In this document: positions 42,384 through 50,814 of the stretch, in pieces
How positions within the stretch are numbered: position 1 is the stretch's first letter
Layout of the letters: the number at the start of each line of letters is the position of its first letter
Assembly: GCF_030441895.1 (NCBI RefSeq)
Contig: NZ_JARJAS010000003.1
Reading direction: 5' to 3' (one strand)
Origin: Enterococcus_D entomosocium
GTDB taxonomy: Bacteria; Bacillota; Bacilli; Lactobacillales; Enterococcaceae
Length of the DNA: 64,000 nt
Notes under the pieces: model-generated
Database searches by the model: none
Seen by the model: only the letters and a program-made list of their open reading frames with translations
What the model was told of the DNA's origin: nothing
Made by a program: the position numbers and the translations under genes

Positions 42384-43352
42384 TTATGCCCACCACATGG
42401 ATGAAGCTTCTTCACGGATCATAATCGTCTTCAAGTTGCTGATGGCACGATTCAGTCCTTCATCAATGGACATGATTGGATCTTCATGCTCAATACTCAA
42501 GACATAATCATACCCATAAATTCTAAGTGCAGAAATAATATCTGACCAGACTTGTAAGCTGTGGCCGCAACCGACTGAACGGAAGGTCCAAGCTCGGGTT
42601 TTGACATTGCTATATGGCTGCATGTCCGTCAAGCCATGCATGTTGATATTGTCTTGGTCCAAATACGTATCTTTGGCATGGAAGTGATGGATCGCATCGG
42701 CTTCCCCTAAGATTTTGACCGCTGCCACTGGGTCGATCCCTTGCCACCATAAATGACTTGGATCCAAGTTACAGCCGATGGCTTTACCCGCAGCATCCCG
42801 CAGTTTCAACATCGTATAAGGGGTATGTGCCAAAAAGCCGCCATGAAGTTCGATCCCGATTTTAACACCAGCCGCTTCCGCTTCCGTGTTGATGCCTTTC
42901 CAATAAGGAATCAGTTTTTGTTCCCATTGATAATTATAATTGTCATCGTATTCCGTCGGCCATGGCAATACTGGCCAGTTGACTTGTGTATCTGTTGCAT
43001 TTCCGCCTGAAACGCCTGAAAAACCATTCACAACAGGTACATTCATTAAGCTGGCTAATTTGATGGTTTTACGCAAAAGTTCATCGGCTTCTTGCGCTTC
43101 TGCTTTTAGTGGAGAGATTGGGTTGTTGTGACAGCTCAAAGCTGAGATTTCCAATCCTTTATCAGCTAATTTTGCCAAGTATTCTTTTCGCTCTGCTTCA
43201 CTTGCTAGTAAACAGTCAATGTCTAAGTGGGCATTGCCGGGAGAACCACCGGTACCGATCTCAACGGTTTGGAGCCCTTTTTTCGCTACTTCATCGATCA
43301 TTTCTTCAAAGCTAAGTTGATTGAATAACGGGGTAAAAACACCTAATTTCAT
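42384..43352 (-). CDS. Sugar phosphate isomerase/epimerase-like TIM-barrel protein (A)
   Basis: A 322-residue protein of the AP-endonuclease-2/xylose isomerase-like TIM-barrel family (IolE group). The metal-binding residues are placed as expected: Glu in IGIELHGG, Asp/His in NLDPSHLWWQG, His in HHFHAKDTY and Glu in LSIEHEDP. Members act as dehydratases, epimerases, or lyases on keto-sugars; 3-keto-glycoside cleaving enzymes also belong here. The ATG overlaps the ThuA stop (ATGA), with GAGGAGGAAAG upstream. Confidence 0.85.
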   Translation of the reverse strand: MKLGVFTPLFNQLSFEEMIDEVAKKGLQTVEIGTGGSPGNAHLDIDCLLASEAERKEYLAKLADKGLEISALSCHNNPISPLKAEAQEADELLRKTIKLASLMNVPVVNGFSGVSGGNATDTQVNWPVLPWPTEYDDNYNYQWEQKLIPYWKGINTEAEAAGVKIGIELHGGFLAHTPYTMLKLRDAAGKAIGCNLDPSHLWWQGIDPVAAVKILGEADAIHHFHAKDTYLDQDNINMHGLTDMQPYSNVKTRAWTFRSVGCGHSLQVWSDIISALRIYGYDYVLSIEHEDPIMSIDEGLNRAISNLKTIMIREEASSMWWA

Positions 43353-44068
43353 TTTCTTTCCTCCTCAATTGCTTGAAAATGCCCATATGTTGGGTAACGA
43401 TTTTCTGTTGGTGCACACCAGCGAGCCGCATTTTGGATCACTTTTTGCACTTTGGGATTGTAATAGCTTGGGAATGTCTCATGACCAGGCTGGAAATAGA
43501 AGATTTTGCCATTCCCACGGCGGAATGTACAGCCGCTGCGGAAAACTTCACCACCAGGGAACCAGCTGACAAAGATCAATTCATCCGGCGCTGGAATATC
43601 AAAGTGCTCGCCATACATTTCCTCTTGCTCTAGTTCGATCCATTCGCCGACTCCTTCAGCGATTGGGTGGCTTGGATTAACATTCCAGATCCGCGCATGC
43701 TGATCGTCTACCCGCCATTTCAAATCGCACGACGTTCCCATCAACGTTTTAAAGATTTTCGAAAAGTGGCCAGAATGCAAGACGATCAGTCCCATTCCTT
43801 CCCATACACGCTGCTGCACACGAGCAACGATAGCATCATCGACTTCTTCATGCGCCATATGGCCCCACCAAACCAACACATCCGTGTCAGCCAATACTTG
43901 CTCCGTCAACCCATGTTCTGGTTCATCAAGGGTCGCCGTTCGTACTTGAAAATCATCCTCTGCTAAAAACTTGGCAATTTGACCATGGATTCCTTCTGGA
44001 TACATTTTTTGGACGGTCTCATTCGTTTTTTCATGACGAAACTCGTTCCATAACGTAACATGGATCAT
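43349..44068 (-). CDS. ThuA-domain protein
   Basis: A 239-residue protein of the ThuA (trehalose utilisation) family with a class I glutamine amidotransferase-like fold. Seen motifs: ADTDVLVWWGHMAHEEV, GLIVLHSGHFSK, WRVDDQHARIW, and a C-terminal GRGNGKIFYFQPGHETFPSY-like stretch (here RRGNGKIFYFQPGHE). In rhizobia ThuA and the Gfo/Idh/MocA protein ThuB act together on trehalose-type disaccharides after 3-oxidation. Both ends overlap neighbouring genes by 4 bases (ATGA), so the protein is made in a tightly coupled set with the two epimerase-like enzymes. Confidence 0.87.
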   Translation of the reverse strand: MIHVTLWNEFRHEKTNETVQKMYPEGIHGQIAKFLAEDDFQVRTATLDEPEHGLTEQVLADTDVLVWWGHMAHEEVDDAIVARVQQRVWEGMGLIVLHSGHFSKIFKTLMGTSCDLKWRVDDQHARIWNVNPSHPIAEGVGEWIELEQEEMYGEHFDIPAPDELIFVSWFPGGEVFRSGCTFRRGNGKIFYFQPGHETFPSYYNPKVQKVIQNAARWCAPTENRYPTYGHFQAIEEERK

Positions 44069-44817
44069 TGGTAGACCTCCTCTACGATGTCTTTTAATTG
44101 CAGATAATCAATCCCGCTGGCTTCTAAAGGAGCGAATTTTTGAAACGCTTCCTGCTCGACGATCAGCCATGGTAGTTCTAATGCTTTAGCTGCTTCTACA
44201 TACGACTTAATTGGTAAAATCCCATTGCCGATCTCGGTGCTTTCCTGCGGCTGCTCTTGCATATCTTTGATATGAACCAAGCCGACCTTCGTTTCGCGTT
44301 CCTTTAGCCAAGGTAAAATAGCCACGTTTGCAAAGGCTAACCAGTAAAGGTCGGCTTCCAAACGCAGTTGCGGATTGTCTTTGATCAGTTCATCGATCAT
44401 GGATTTTCCAGCAACTTCAGTAAATTCATGGGCATGGTTGTGGTAGTAGCAAGTCAGCCCTTCTGCCTGCAATTTTTGGGTGATCTGGGTCAGCTCCGCA
44501 GCAAAGGCTTGCCATTTTTCCAAAGAATCAAAGCTGGCATACGGAATCACGATCCGTTGATTGCCAATCGTTTTTTCAAAAGCGACGGTTTCTTCAAAAC
44601 GATCTTGCAATGCTTCAAACGGGATATGGGAAGCCGCGACCGCCAAATCCAACTGCTCCAGCATTTCTTTGATCTGAACAGCGCTGTGTCCATGATAACC
44701 GGCAAATTCAACACCGTCATAGCCGTTTTGTTTTACTGTTTTCAACGCATCAAAAAGATTTGTCTTGCAGTCCTCTTGAATACTCCAAAGCTGTAAAGCG
44801 ATTTTCGGTTTTGTCAT
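44065..44817 (-). CDS. Sugar phosphate isomerase/epimerase-like TIM-barrel protein (B)
   Basis: A 250-residue protein of the same TIM-barrel family as the product at 42384 but of a shorter subgroup. It starts with IALQLWSIQEDC; metal-ligand motifs are CYYHNHAHEF, RLEADLYWLAFA, LVHIKDMQ and LIVEQEAF. The HNHAHEF and IKDM motifs are common in hydroxypyruvate isomerase- and keto-sugar epimerase-like members. It sits 30 bases after oxidoreductase B and overlaps ThuA by ATGA. Confidence 0.85.
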   Translation of the reverse strand: MTKPKIALQLWSIQEDCKTNLFDALKTVKQNGYDGVEFAGYHGHSAVQIKEMLEQLDLAVAASHIPFEALQDRFEETVAFEKTIGNQRIVIPYASFDSLEKWQAFAAELTQITQKLQAEGLTCYYHNHAHEFTEVAGKSMIDELIKDNPQLRLEADLYWLAFANVAILPWLKERETKVGLVHIKDMQEQPQESTEIGNGILPIKSYVEAAKALELPWLIVEQEAFQKFAPLEASGIDYLQLKDIVEEVYQ

Positions 44818-44847
44818 TTGTGCTCGCTCCTTTTCTTCCAGCAGTTC

Positions 44848-45921
44848 TTATAGGTAGACTGGCTCACCGGTTTGCGATGATTTGTAGATCGCTTCTAGAA
44901 TCTCCGTCACGACCATTGCTTCTTCAGGTTTGACCACTGGTTCGGTATCGTTGATGATCGCATGGATCCACGATTGTGCTTCTAAAATTTCTGGCGTCTC
45001 CCCGTTTCCTTCATAAAAATCAACGCCGCCTGTTTCAAGTTCGATATTTTTTTCATACAGCAAGCTGTGGTCTTCCCCATTGATGGTCAAACCGTTGTTC
45101 ATATCCGCACCGGCTTTGCTACCCATCAGTGTCGTTTTGGCTTCTTTCACATCCAAGCTGTTGAGCGCCCAGCTGGCTTCTAAGAAAATCGTTGCGCCAT
45201 CTTCCATGACCACAAAACCAAAGGCCGAATCTTCTACTGAGAATTTCTCTGGGTCCCAAGGGCCCCAAGCATTTGCGGCATTTTTGGTTTGCGACAACTC
45301 ATGATACGCTTTTCCGACAACAAATTTTGGTTTGTAATTGTTCATCATCCATAAGGTCAGATCCAATGCGTGGGTACCGATATCGATCAAAGGACCGCCG
45401 CCTTGCGCCTCTTCATCAAGGAAAACACCCCAAGTTGGCACAGCCCGACGACGGATCGCATGAGCTTTCCCAAAATAAATGTTTCCTAATTGTCCTTCGG
45501 CGCACACTTCATGAAGATAACGAGAATCTTTTCTAAAACGGTTTTGGTAGCCGATCGTGAGTTTTTTTCCTGTTCGGTTGGCTGCTTCGATCATTGCTTT
45601 GGCTTCTGCCGCTGTTTTTGCCATTGGTTTTTCACACATGACATGACAATCCGCTTCTAGTGCAGCAATCGTCAACTCAGCATGTGAGGCGTTTGGTGTA
45701 CACACATGGATCACATCTAGATCAGCTTGTGCCAACATTTCTTGATAATCGCTGAATACTTGAGCATCTTCGGTCCCAAATGCTGATTTCGCTTCAACTG
45801 CACGTTCAACCAGCAGATCACAAAAGGCAACCATTTCTACTTCCTCTACTTGAGACAAGGCAGGCATGTGCTTGCCGTTTGCGATCCCACCGCACCCAAT
45901 AATTCCAACTTTAACTGTCAT
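44848..45921 (-). CDS. Gfo/Idh/MocA-family NAD-dependent oxidoreductase (B)
   Basis: A 357-residue enzyme, first gene of the operon. Motifs: GIIGCGGIANGKHMP for NAD, HVMCEKPMAK with the catalytic Lys, and GGGPLIDIGTHALDLTLWMM with the active-site Asp/His. The TWGVFLDEEAQGGGP region is typical of members that oxidise glycosides or cyclic polyols at C3. The ATG has GGAGGAAAG upstream. A cre-like site (45933-45946) lies immediately before the ribosome binding site. It and oxidoreductase A are only distantly alike, so they probably do different redox steps, for example oxidation of the glycoside and re-reduction of the product. Confidence 0.88.
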   Translation of the reverse strand: MTVKVGIIGCGGIANGKHMPALSQVEEVEMVAFCDLLVERAVEAKSAFGTEDAQVFSDYQEMLAQADLDVIHVCTPNASHAELTIAALEADCHVMCEKPMAKTAAEAKAMIEAANRTGKKLTIGYQNRFRKDSRYLHEVCAEGQLGNIYFGKAHAIRRRAVPTWGVFLDEEAQGGGPLIDIGTHALDLTLWMMNNYKPKFVVGKAYHELSQTKNAANAWGPWDPEKFSVEDSAFGFVVMEDGATIFLEASWALNSLDVKEAKTTLMGSKAGADMNNGLTINGEDHSLLYEKNIELETGGVDFYEGNGETPEILEAQSWIHAIINDTEPVVKPEEAMVVTEILEAIYKSSQTGEPVYL

Positions 45922-45932
45922 ATCTTTCCTCC

Positions 45933-45946
45933 TGAAAACGCTTATT
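45933..45946 (-). promoter_or_regulatory. cre-like site in the leader of the oxidoreductase/ThuA operon
   Basis: TGAAAACGCTTATT matches the CcpA consensus TGWAANCGNTNWCA except at the last two bases. Lying just upstream of the ribosome binding site, it would act as a roadblock. A second, weaker site (GCAAAGCGCTTAAA) lies at 46065-46078. Confidence 0.6.
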
Positions 45947-46117
45947 ATTTTCTACCCCCTCATTATAGCGAAACATCGAAAGCAGTTCTTCCCAGTTTCC
46001 ATTGAAAAAATTCCCGAAAATTATCTTATGAAACTTTAACAAAAAGAACCACTCCACAATTTATGCAAAGCGCTTAAAAAAACACTATCGAGAAAAAAAT
46101 AGTGCCAGATCAACAAA

Positions 46118-46152
46118 AAAACAGTCGACAAGCAAAGGCTCATCGGCTGTTT
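46118..46152 (-). terminator. Terminator of the AraC-type regulator gene
   Basis: AAACAGTCGA and TCGGCTGTTT pair with one wobble, and the minus strand continues with T residues. It would separate the regulator transcript from the downstream operon. Confidence 0.7.
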
Positions 46153-46155
46153 CTA

Positions 46156-47022
46156 TCAATTTTGATTCAATTGTTTCTGGTACTGCAACGGTGATTGACC
46201 AACAGCTTCCTTAAAGACATGATGAAATGTTTTGACACTGGCAAAGCCTGCTTTTTCAGCGACTTCCGCCATCGGGATCTTTTCATTTGCCAAGATAAAT
46301 TTGGCTTGATTGATGCGGTATTCCGTCAAAAACTGCATGAAGGTCTTGCCAGTATTGGTTTTAAAGAAACGCGTGAAATAATGGGGACTAAACCCTACAT
46401 GTCTTGCGGTGTCCTCCATTGTCAAGACTTCTTGGTAATGGGATTCGATGTACTCAAAGACATCATTCAGACGCTGCAAGGTTTCTTTATATTGTGCGGC
46501 CGTTCGTTTTAGTGGATTGACGGCTCGTTTTCGCTTTGGCAAGCTTTGATAGCACTCCCCGATCAACTGGTAAAGCAGCCCGAGAGTCAAATAACGCTTC
46601 CCAACAACATTTTCCTCTTCCAACTGATACAACTCGATCAAGAGACCTGTTATTTTTTCCGTAAAACTCGCTGGCCAATTTTTGCTGTGGGGCTCCCCTT
46701 CTTCAAAGAGTGTCATCAAGGATACTTCATTTTCTCGCAGCAGCGGCTCTTCAAAAAGCTGCATATCAAATTGATAGACATAGCGTTCACTCTCAGGTGA
46801 TGCAAGAAAGTAGTGGGGCTGCCCGCTGGAAAAAAGATATAGATCCCCTTCTTTCAACTCAATAATCGTATCGTCAACACCAATATTCACCGTGCCGCGC
46901 TTAGCGTAAATGATCTCGATTTCTTTATGGACATGGGGATAAACGATGGTCAAACCATCATTTAGAAACGTTCGAAAACGAAATTCACTTTCAAATTCAG
47001 GAATTTCAAGATACATACTCAT
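46156..47022 (-). CDS. AraC-family transcriptional regulator
   Basis: A 288-residue regulator. The N-terminal half is a cupin (VYPHVHKEIEIIYAKRGTVNIGV and DLYLFSSGQPHYF), which would bind the sugar ligand. The C-terminal 100 residues contain two helix-turn-helix units (LTMEDTARHVGFSPHYFTRFFK and IPMAEVAEKAGFASVKTFHHVFK). It is the gene directly upstream of the oxidoreductase/epimerase/ThuA operon on the same strand, with a terminator between, and is its likely activator. The ATG has GAAGGAGTC upstream. Confidence 0.87.
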   Translation of the reverse strand: MSMYLEIPEFESEFRFRTFLNDGLTIVYPHVHKEIEIIYAKRGTVNIGVDDTIIELKEGDLYLFSSGQPHYFLASPESERYVYQFDMQLFEEPLLRENEVSLMTLFEEGEPHSKNWPASFTEKITGLLIELYQLEEENVVGKRYLTLGLLYQLIGECYQSLPKRKRAVNPLKRTAAQYKETLQRLNDVFEYIESHYQEVLTMEDTARHVGFSPHYFTRFFKTNTGKTFMQFLTEYRINQAKFILANEKIPMAEVAEKAGFASVKTFHHVFKEAVGQSPLQYQKQLNQN

Positions 47023-47154
47023 GGCTGACCGACTCCTTCGCTCTATTCTTATTTATTATAAGCGAAAAATTGCCCAAGAGAAAACCTTTTCTCAGCCAAT
47101 CATAGTTTCTTCTGCTTTTTTGTGGTATCGTATTCAAGAAAAGGAGTCTTGTTT

Positions 47155-47943
47155 ATGAATTATTATGATCAACATCTGCATACATTTTTGTCTTTTGATT
47201 CAGATGAACAGTTTGAGAATTATCTAGCTTACCAGCCTGCCTACTTCGTTGCGACAGATCATTTCGATTTGAAGAACCCCTACTCGGGATTCCGTGATGA
47301 TATTCCTGACTATGAATTACTAGTAAAAACCCACCAGAAGCTGCAAGAGACCACAGCGACGAAACTCTTAAAAGGCATCGAGATTGGTGTCGTGCCTGGT
47401 CAAGAACAAGAAATCTTGCGCTATCTTGAAAGCCATCCTTATGACTTGAAATTGATCAGTATCCATCAAAACGGTACCTTTGATTATATGGACGATGCCG
47501 TGTTGACGAAGGACAAATTTGCAGTCGCCAAACAATACTTTGACCAAATGGCCCACGTGTTGGACTCGTTTCCAGACGGGCATATCGTGACCCACTTTGA
47601 TTATGGCTTGCGTCGTTTCCAATTTACAGCTGAGGAATTGGCCGCCCATTTTGAAACAGAGTTAACGACGATCTTCAAAAAAATCGTTGCCCGTGACTTA
47701 GCGATGGAAATCAACGCTAAGAGCTTTGGCCCTTATCAAAATGCCCACCTTTACCAATATGCTATCCCGCTGTATCAAAGTGTCGGGGGTAACTTGTTCA
47801 CCCTCGGCTCTGATGCCCATAAAGCCAGTGATTATCGGTTAGATTTTGCAGCGATGAGCGATCTGCTGCGTTCCTTTGGTGTCAATCAATTAGCGGTCTT
47901 TCAAGGTAGTGAACGGTTTATGGCGGATCTGCCGACAGAATAA
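47155..47943 (+). CDS. PHP-domain phosphoesterase, histidinol-phosphatase (HisJ) family
   Basis: A 262-residue PHP protein starting at the ATG at 47155 with AAAGGAGT upstream. Metal-binding motifs are visible: DQHLHTFLSFD near the N-terminus, ATDHFD, LKGIEIGV, ISIHQNG, THFDYG and LGSDAH. The family name comes from histidinol phosphatase, but no other histidine genes are present here, and related proteins act on other phosphoesters. Divergent from the AraC gene, so both may be linked to the same sugar locus, although this is only positional. Confidence 0.82.
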   Translation: MNYYDQHLHTFLSFDSDEQFENYLAYQPAYFVATDHFDLKNPYSGFRDDIPDYELLVKTHQKLQETTATKLLKGIEIGVVPGQEQEILRYLESHPYDLKLISIHQNGTFDYMDDAVLTKDKFAVAKQYFDQMAHVLDSFPDGHIVTHFDYGLRRFQFTAEELAAHFETELTTIFKKIVARDLAMEINAKSFGPYQNAHLYQYAIPLYQSVGGNLFTLGSDAHKASDYRLDFAAMSDLLRSFGVNQLAVFQGSERFMADLPTE

Positions 47944-47975
47944 GCTTATTCTTTGACTATCATGCAAAAAAATTA

Positions 47976-48043
47976 AAAATGACCAGCCTATAAAGGATGA
48001 TTCCAGCTTCATTAGCAATCATCCTTTATAGGCTGGTCATTTT
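47976..48043. terminator. Long 27-bp hairpin between converging genes
   Basis: Arms at 47976-48002 and 48017-48043 (starting AAAATGACCAGCCTATAAAG) are perfectly complementary over 27 bases, with a 14-base loop and T/A runs at the ends. It lies between the PHP gene and the sorbitol operon and can act as a bidirectional terminator. Confidence 0.85.
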
Positions 48044-48054
48044 AGACGTGCGTA

Positions 48055-48705
48055 TTATTTAATGGTTTTCAATCCTTGCACATTCAGGTCACGAAAATCA
48101 ATGATCGTTTGATCCGCTGGCAGATCTTGCGCAGGGAATGCTGGATTTGCAAAACCAATACAGTACATCCCCGCATCTTTGGCAGCTTTACAGCCATTGA
48201 TCGTATCTTCAATGACGATACATTGCTGAGGGTTCGTGCCCAACAAAGACGCTACTTTCAAGAATACGTCGGGAAAAGGTTTCGAGCGTGCTACCTCTTC
48301 ACTACTGACGATCTCAGTAAAATAGTTTCGCAACTGCAATTGATCCAGGTTCTCCTCAATCTCTTTTTTGGGAGAAGAGGAAGCAACACCAAGCTGAAAG
48401 TTCGCTTCTGCTAACTGCCGAATCAATGTTTGCACATGAGGAATCGCTTTGACGCCATCACGTGTGATCAACGCTTTTCTTCTGAGATTCATTTCTTCAA
48501 TGTACGCTGAAACAGATTTTTGTAACTGTAATTCTTCCTTCATTTTTTCCCACATAAATTCTGCAGTGGTCCCCATGAACTGATAGTGATACGACTCATC
48601 TACAAGGTGTCCTTCACTATGAAGCATCGCTGTTTTTGATTCTAAAAACGTATACTCAGAATCTACGATAACCCCATCCATATCAAAAATTACCGTTGGC
48701 ATCAT
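48055..48705 (-). CDS. HAD-superfamily sugar-phosphate hydrolase (beta-phosphoglucomutase-like)
   Basis: A protein of about 216 residues with HAD motifs: the nucleophile motif FDMDGVIVDSE, a Ser in GVASSSPKKE, the Lys in RSKPFPDVFL and the acidic VIEDTINGCKAA. The cap is of the PgmB/DOG phosphatase type. Several Met codons lie together; I favour the one at 48705, which overlaps the transaldolase stop (ATGA) with AGGGG 8 bases upstream, though 48711 is possible. As last gene of the sorbitol operon it may remove surplus or damaged sugar phosphates. Confidence 0.83.
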   Translation of the reverse strand: MMPTVIFDMDGVIVDSEYTFLESKTAMLHSEGHLVDESYHYQFMGTTAEFMWEKMKEELQLQKSVSAYIEEMNLRRKALITRDGVKAIPHVQTLIRQLAEANFQLGVASSSPKKEIEENLDQLQLRNYFTEIVSSEEVARSKPFPDVFLKVASLLGTNPQQCIVIEDTINGCKAAKDAGMYCIGFANPAFPAQDLPADQTIIDFRDLNVQGLKTIK

Positions 48706-49382
48706 TGGCATAACCCCTGAATCGATGGCGACTCAAATGTCTCGACCCAGTCATTGTGAAAGTCCGTTATTGCTTTTTGAATGGAAGGCATGGCTAACCC
48801 CTGTCGATAGATGTCTGGATCAGCAGTGAGCGCATGTGCCCCTGCACGAATCGCGCGATTCATTTGCGCAGTGTTCTTAAAGCTTGCAGCAAGGATCTTA
48901 CTTTGTGCTTGAGTGGTATGAATCGCTTGTGCCAATGATTCAATGACTGTTGGTGCATCAACATTGATATTTTCCATACGGTTATAGTATGGCGCCAAAT
49001 AATCGACTCCAGCACCAATCGCTAAGAACCCCTGTAATTCGGTATAAATGGCTGTAGCTGTTAAATTGAATTCACGCTCTTTTAATCGTTTGATGGCTTC
49101 TAACCCATTTTCATTGACAGGGATTTTGATATAGACGTCGTTTCCCAGCTTATTGATAATCGTTTCTGCATCTAGGATCATCTCATCGACAGTTTCCCCA
49201 ACCACTTGAACGTGTAAGGACGCTTCTCCGATTCGTTCTTTCACTGCTTGCAAATGAGTAAAAAAGTCGATGTTCCCCGCAGCTTTCAAAATCGTGGGGT
49301 TCGAGGTTACTCCTGCCAGCGGGAGTACCTTTTGATAGTGGGTGATTTCCTCAAGATTTACTGTATCCAAAAAGAATTCCAT
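48702..49382 (-). CDS. Transaldolase-like / fructose-6-phosphate aldolase family protein
   Basis: A 226-residue short transaldolase of the TalC/FSA type. The Schiff-base lysine is in DVYIKIPVNENGLEAI; LAGVTSNPT, NLTATAIY and AASFKN are also typical. Such proteins either transfer dihydroxyacetone units or split fructose 6-phosphate, the product of sorbitol-6-phosphate dehydrogenase. Its place in a sorbitol operon suggests a direct role downstream of SrlD. The ATG has AAGGAG upstream. Confidence 0.87.
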   Translation of the reverse strand: MEFFLDTVNLEEITHYQKVLPLAGVTSNPTILKAAGNIDFFTHLQAVKERIGEASLHVQVVGETVDEMILDAETIINKLGNDVYIKIPVNENGLEAIKRLKEREFNLTATAIYTELQGFLAIGAGVDYLAPYYNRMENINVDAPTVIESLAQAIHTTQAQSKILAASFKNTAQMNRAIRAGAHALTADPDIYRQGLAMPSIQKAITDFHNDWVETFESPSIQGLCQ

Positions 49383-49424
49383 TGTTTACACTCCTTCAAT
49401 CTTACGTTTTACTAGACAGTTTCC

Positions 49425-49781
49425 TTACTTAATACTGATTTTTGTTCCTTTTTCAATCACAGGGATCGTTTTTTCTTCTACATAAAGTGTGCCTGGTAAT
49501 TCAGAGGTCGAACTGCCATCAAATTTAATCGTGATGTGTCCTAACTCTTGCAAATTCCTTGATACCACATCACCTACCGAGGTAATTTGATAGCTTTGAT
49601 CATCGATCCATAATTTTTGTTCAGATGTAATCGTGCCATTCATTGGCTGTACTTCAATATTGTAACAATAGTCAGCTAATGCTGCCGGTGCATCTTTGCC
49701 AAAAAGAATGATCATATTTTCTTCGCGAAATAATTCTGCCTCCACACCGATTGAAAGAACTGTCGTAGTAAAAACTGCCAT
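49425..49781 (-). CDS. srlB: PTS glucitol/sorbitol-specific EIIA component
   Basis: A 118-residue protein of the EIIA-Gut family, which takes phosphate from HPr and passes it to EIIB. The body begins FTTTVLSIG and ends with a conserved LGHITIKFDGSSTSELPGTLYVE part. No clear histidine is annotated by motif alone other than the LGHI site. It is 22 bases after the EIIBC gene; GGAGGAAGC precedes the ATG. Confidence 0.9.
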   Translation of the reverse strand: MAVFTTTVLSIGVEAELFREENMIILFGKDAPAALADYCYNIEVQPMNGTITSEQKLWIDDQSYQITSVGDVVSRNLQELGHITIKFDGSSTSELPGTLYVEEKTIPVIEKGTKISIK

Positions 49782-49803
49782 TTCTGCTTCCTCCTATACT
49801 GAT

Positions 49804-50802
49804 TTAACTATAAAGTCCAAAACTTGCAAGCCATGCTACGAAGACCCGTGGTACACCATTTAAGAAACGAGAATAAAGAACAGAAGGTACCCCAACCTCA
49901 ACCGTTTCCGCTTCTGCCTCTTCTAATCCTAACCCAACTGGAATGAAATCACAGGCATTTTGAGTATTGATCGCAAATAATGCAGGTAGAGCAAGTTGAG
50001 GTGGAATCGTTCCTTTACCGATCTCGACCCCAATCAGAGTTCCAATCACTTGACTGATCACTGCCCCTGGTCCAAGTAACGGGGAGAGAAATGGCAAGGA
50101 ACAAATAAAGCCAATGATCATCAATCCCCAAATATTGCCAGCCAATGGCGCCATTACATTCGCAAAGAAATTTCCAACGCCTGACCCTTGAATGATCCCA
50201 ATCAACAGGGAAACAAATGCCATGAAGGGAATGACGGTATTGATCATCGTCTGAACCCCATCTCGTGCAGATTGGTTAAAGGTCGCAACGACTTTCCCGG
50301 TGCCCATCCCGATCTTGGCAATAAAATTTTGTTGCTCGGCTTTTTGCTCCGTGATTTTTTTCGAAGTATCGTAGGTAAATTCCCGCTTAGGAGCTGTTGC
50401 TTCATTGGTGACAGTGATTGCTTCTTGCTCTTCGCTTAATGAAATTTGGTCGACCCCAACCGCCGAAACATAGATCTGTTCATTGATATATTGTGCTAAT
50501 GGCCCGCTTTTCCCCGTTGCGACGACATTGATCGTCGGAATCCCTTTTTTGGGATAAATACCGCAACGTAGTGTGCCACCACAGTCAATGATTGCCAATG
50601 CAATTTCATCATCGGGAATCGATGTTTTAAAGCCATTGACTGCTTCCATTCCCGTTAATTCAACAATTTTATCAACGATTGCAGGTCGCTCACCACCACC
50701 AGTAATGTAAATAAATTTATGTCTTTCTTCTGTCGGCGTGATCACTAAGGGACCGCCATAACCACCGCTGCCTTTGACTACTCGTATACTTTTATACGTC
50801 AT
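49804..50802 (-). CDS. srlE: PTS glucitol/sorbitol-specific EIIB and membrane component
   Basis: A 332-residue protein. The N-terminal ~125 residues are the EIIB-Gut domain with the motif ITPTEERHKFIYITGGGERP, and the phosphorylation site is likely Cys in IIDCGGTLRCGIYPKKGIP. The C-terminal part (about 165-332) holds membrane segments of the second half of the sorbitol channel (IGMGTGKVVATFNQSARDGVQ onward). It pairs with the short EIIC at 50815. AGGAGG precedes the ATG. Confidence 0.93.
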   Translation of the reverse strand: MTYKSIRVVKGSGGYGGPLVITPTEERHKFIYITGGGERPAIVDKIVELTGMEAVNGFKTSIPDDEIALAIIDCGGTLRCGIYPKKGIPTINVVATGKSGPLAQYINEQIYVSAVGVDQISLSEEQEAITVTNEATAPKREFTYDTSKKITEQKAEQQNFIAKIGMGTGKVVATFNQSARDGVQTMINTVIPFMAFVSLLIGIIQGSGVGNFFANVMAPLAGNIWGLMIIGFICSLPFLSPLLGPGAVISQVIGTLIGVEIGKGTIPPQLALPALFAINTQNACDFIPVGLGLEEAEAETVEVGVPSVLYSRFLNGVPRVFVAWLASFGLYS

Positions 50803-50814
50803 CTTGATTCCTCC

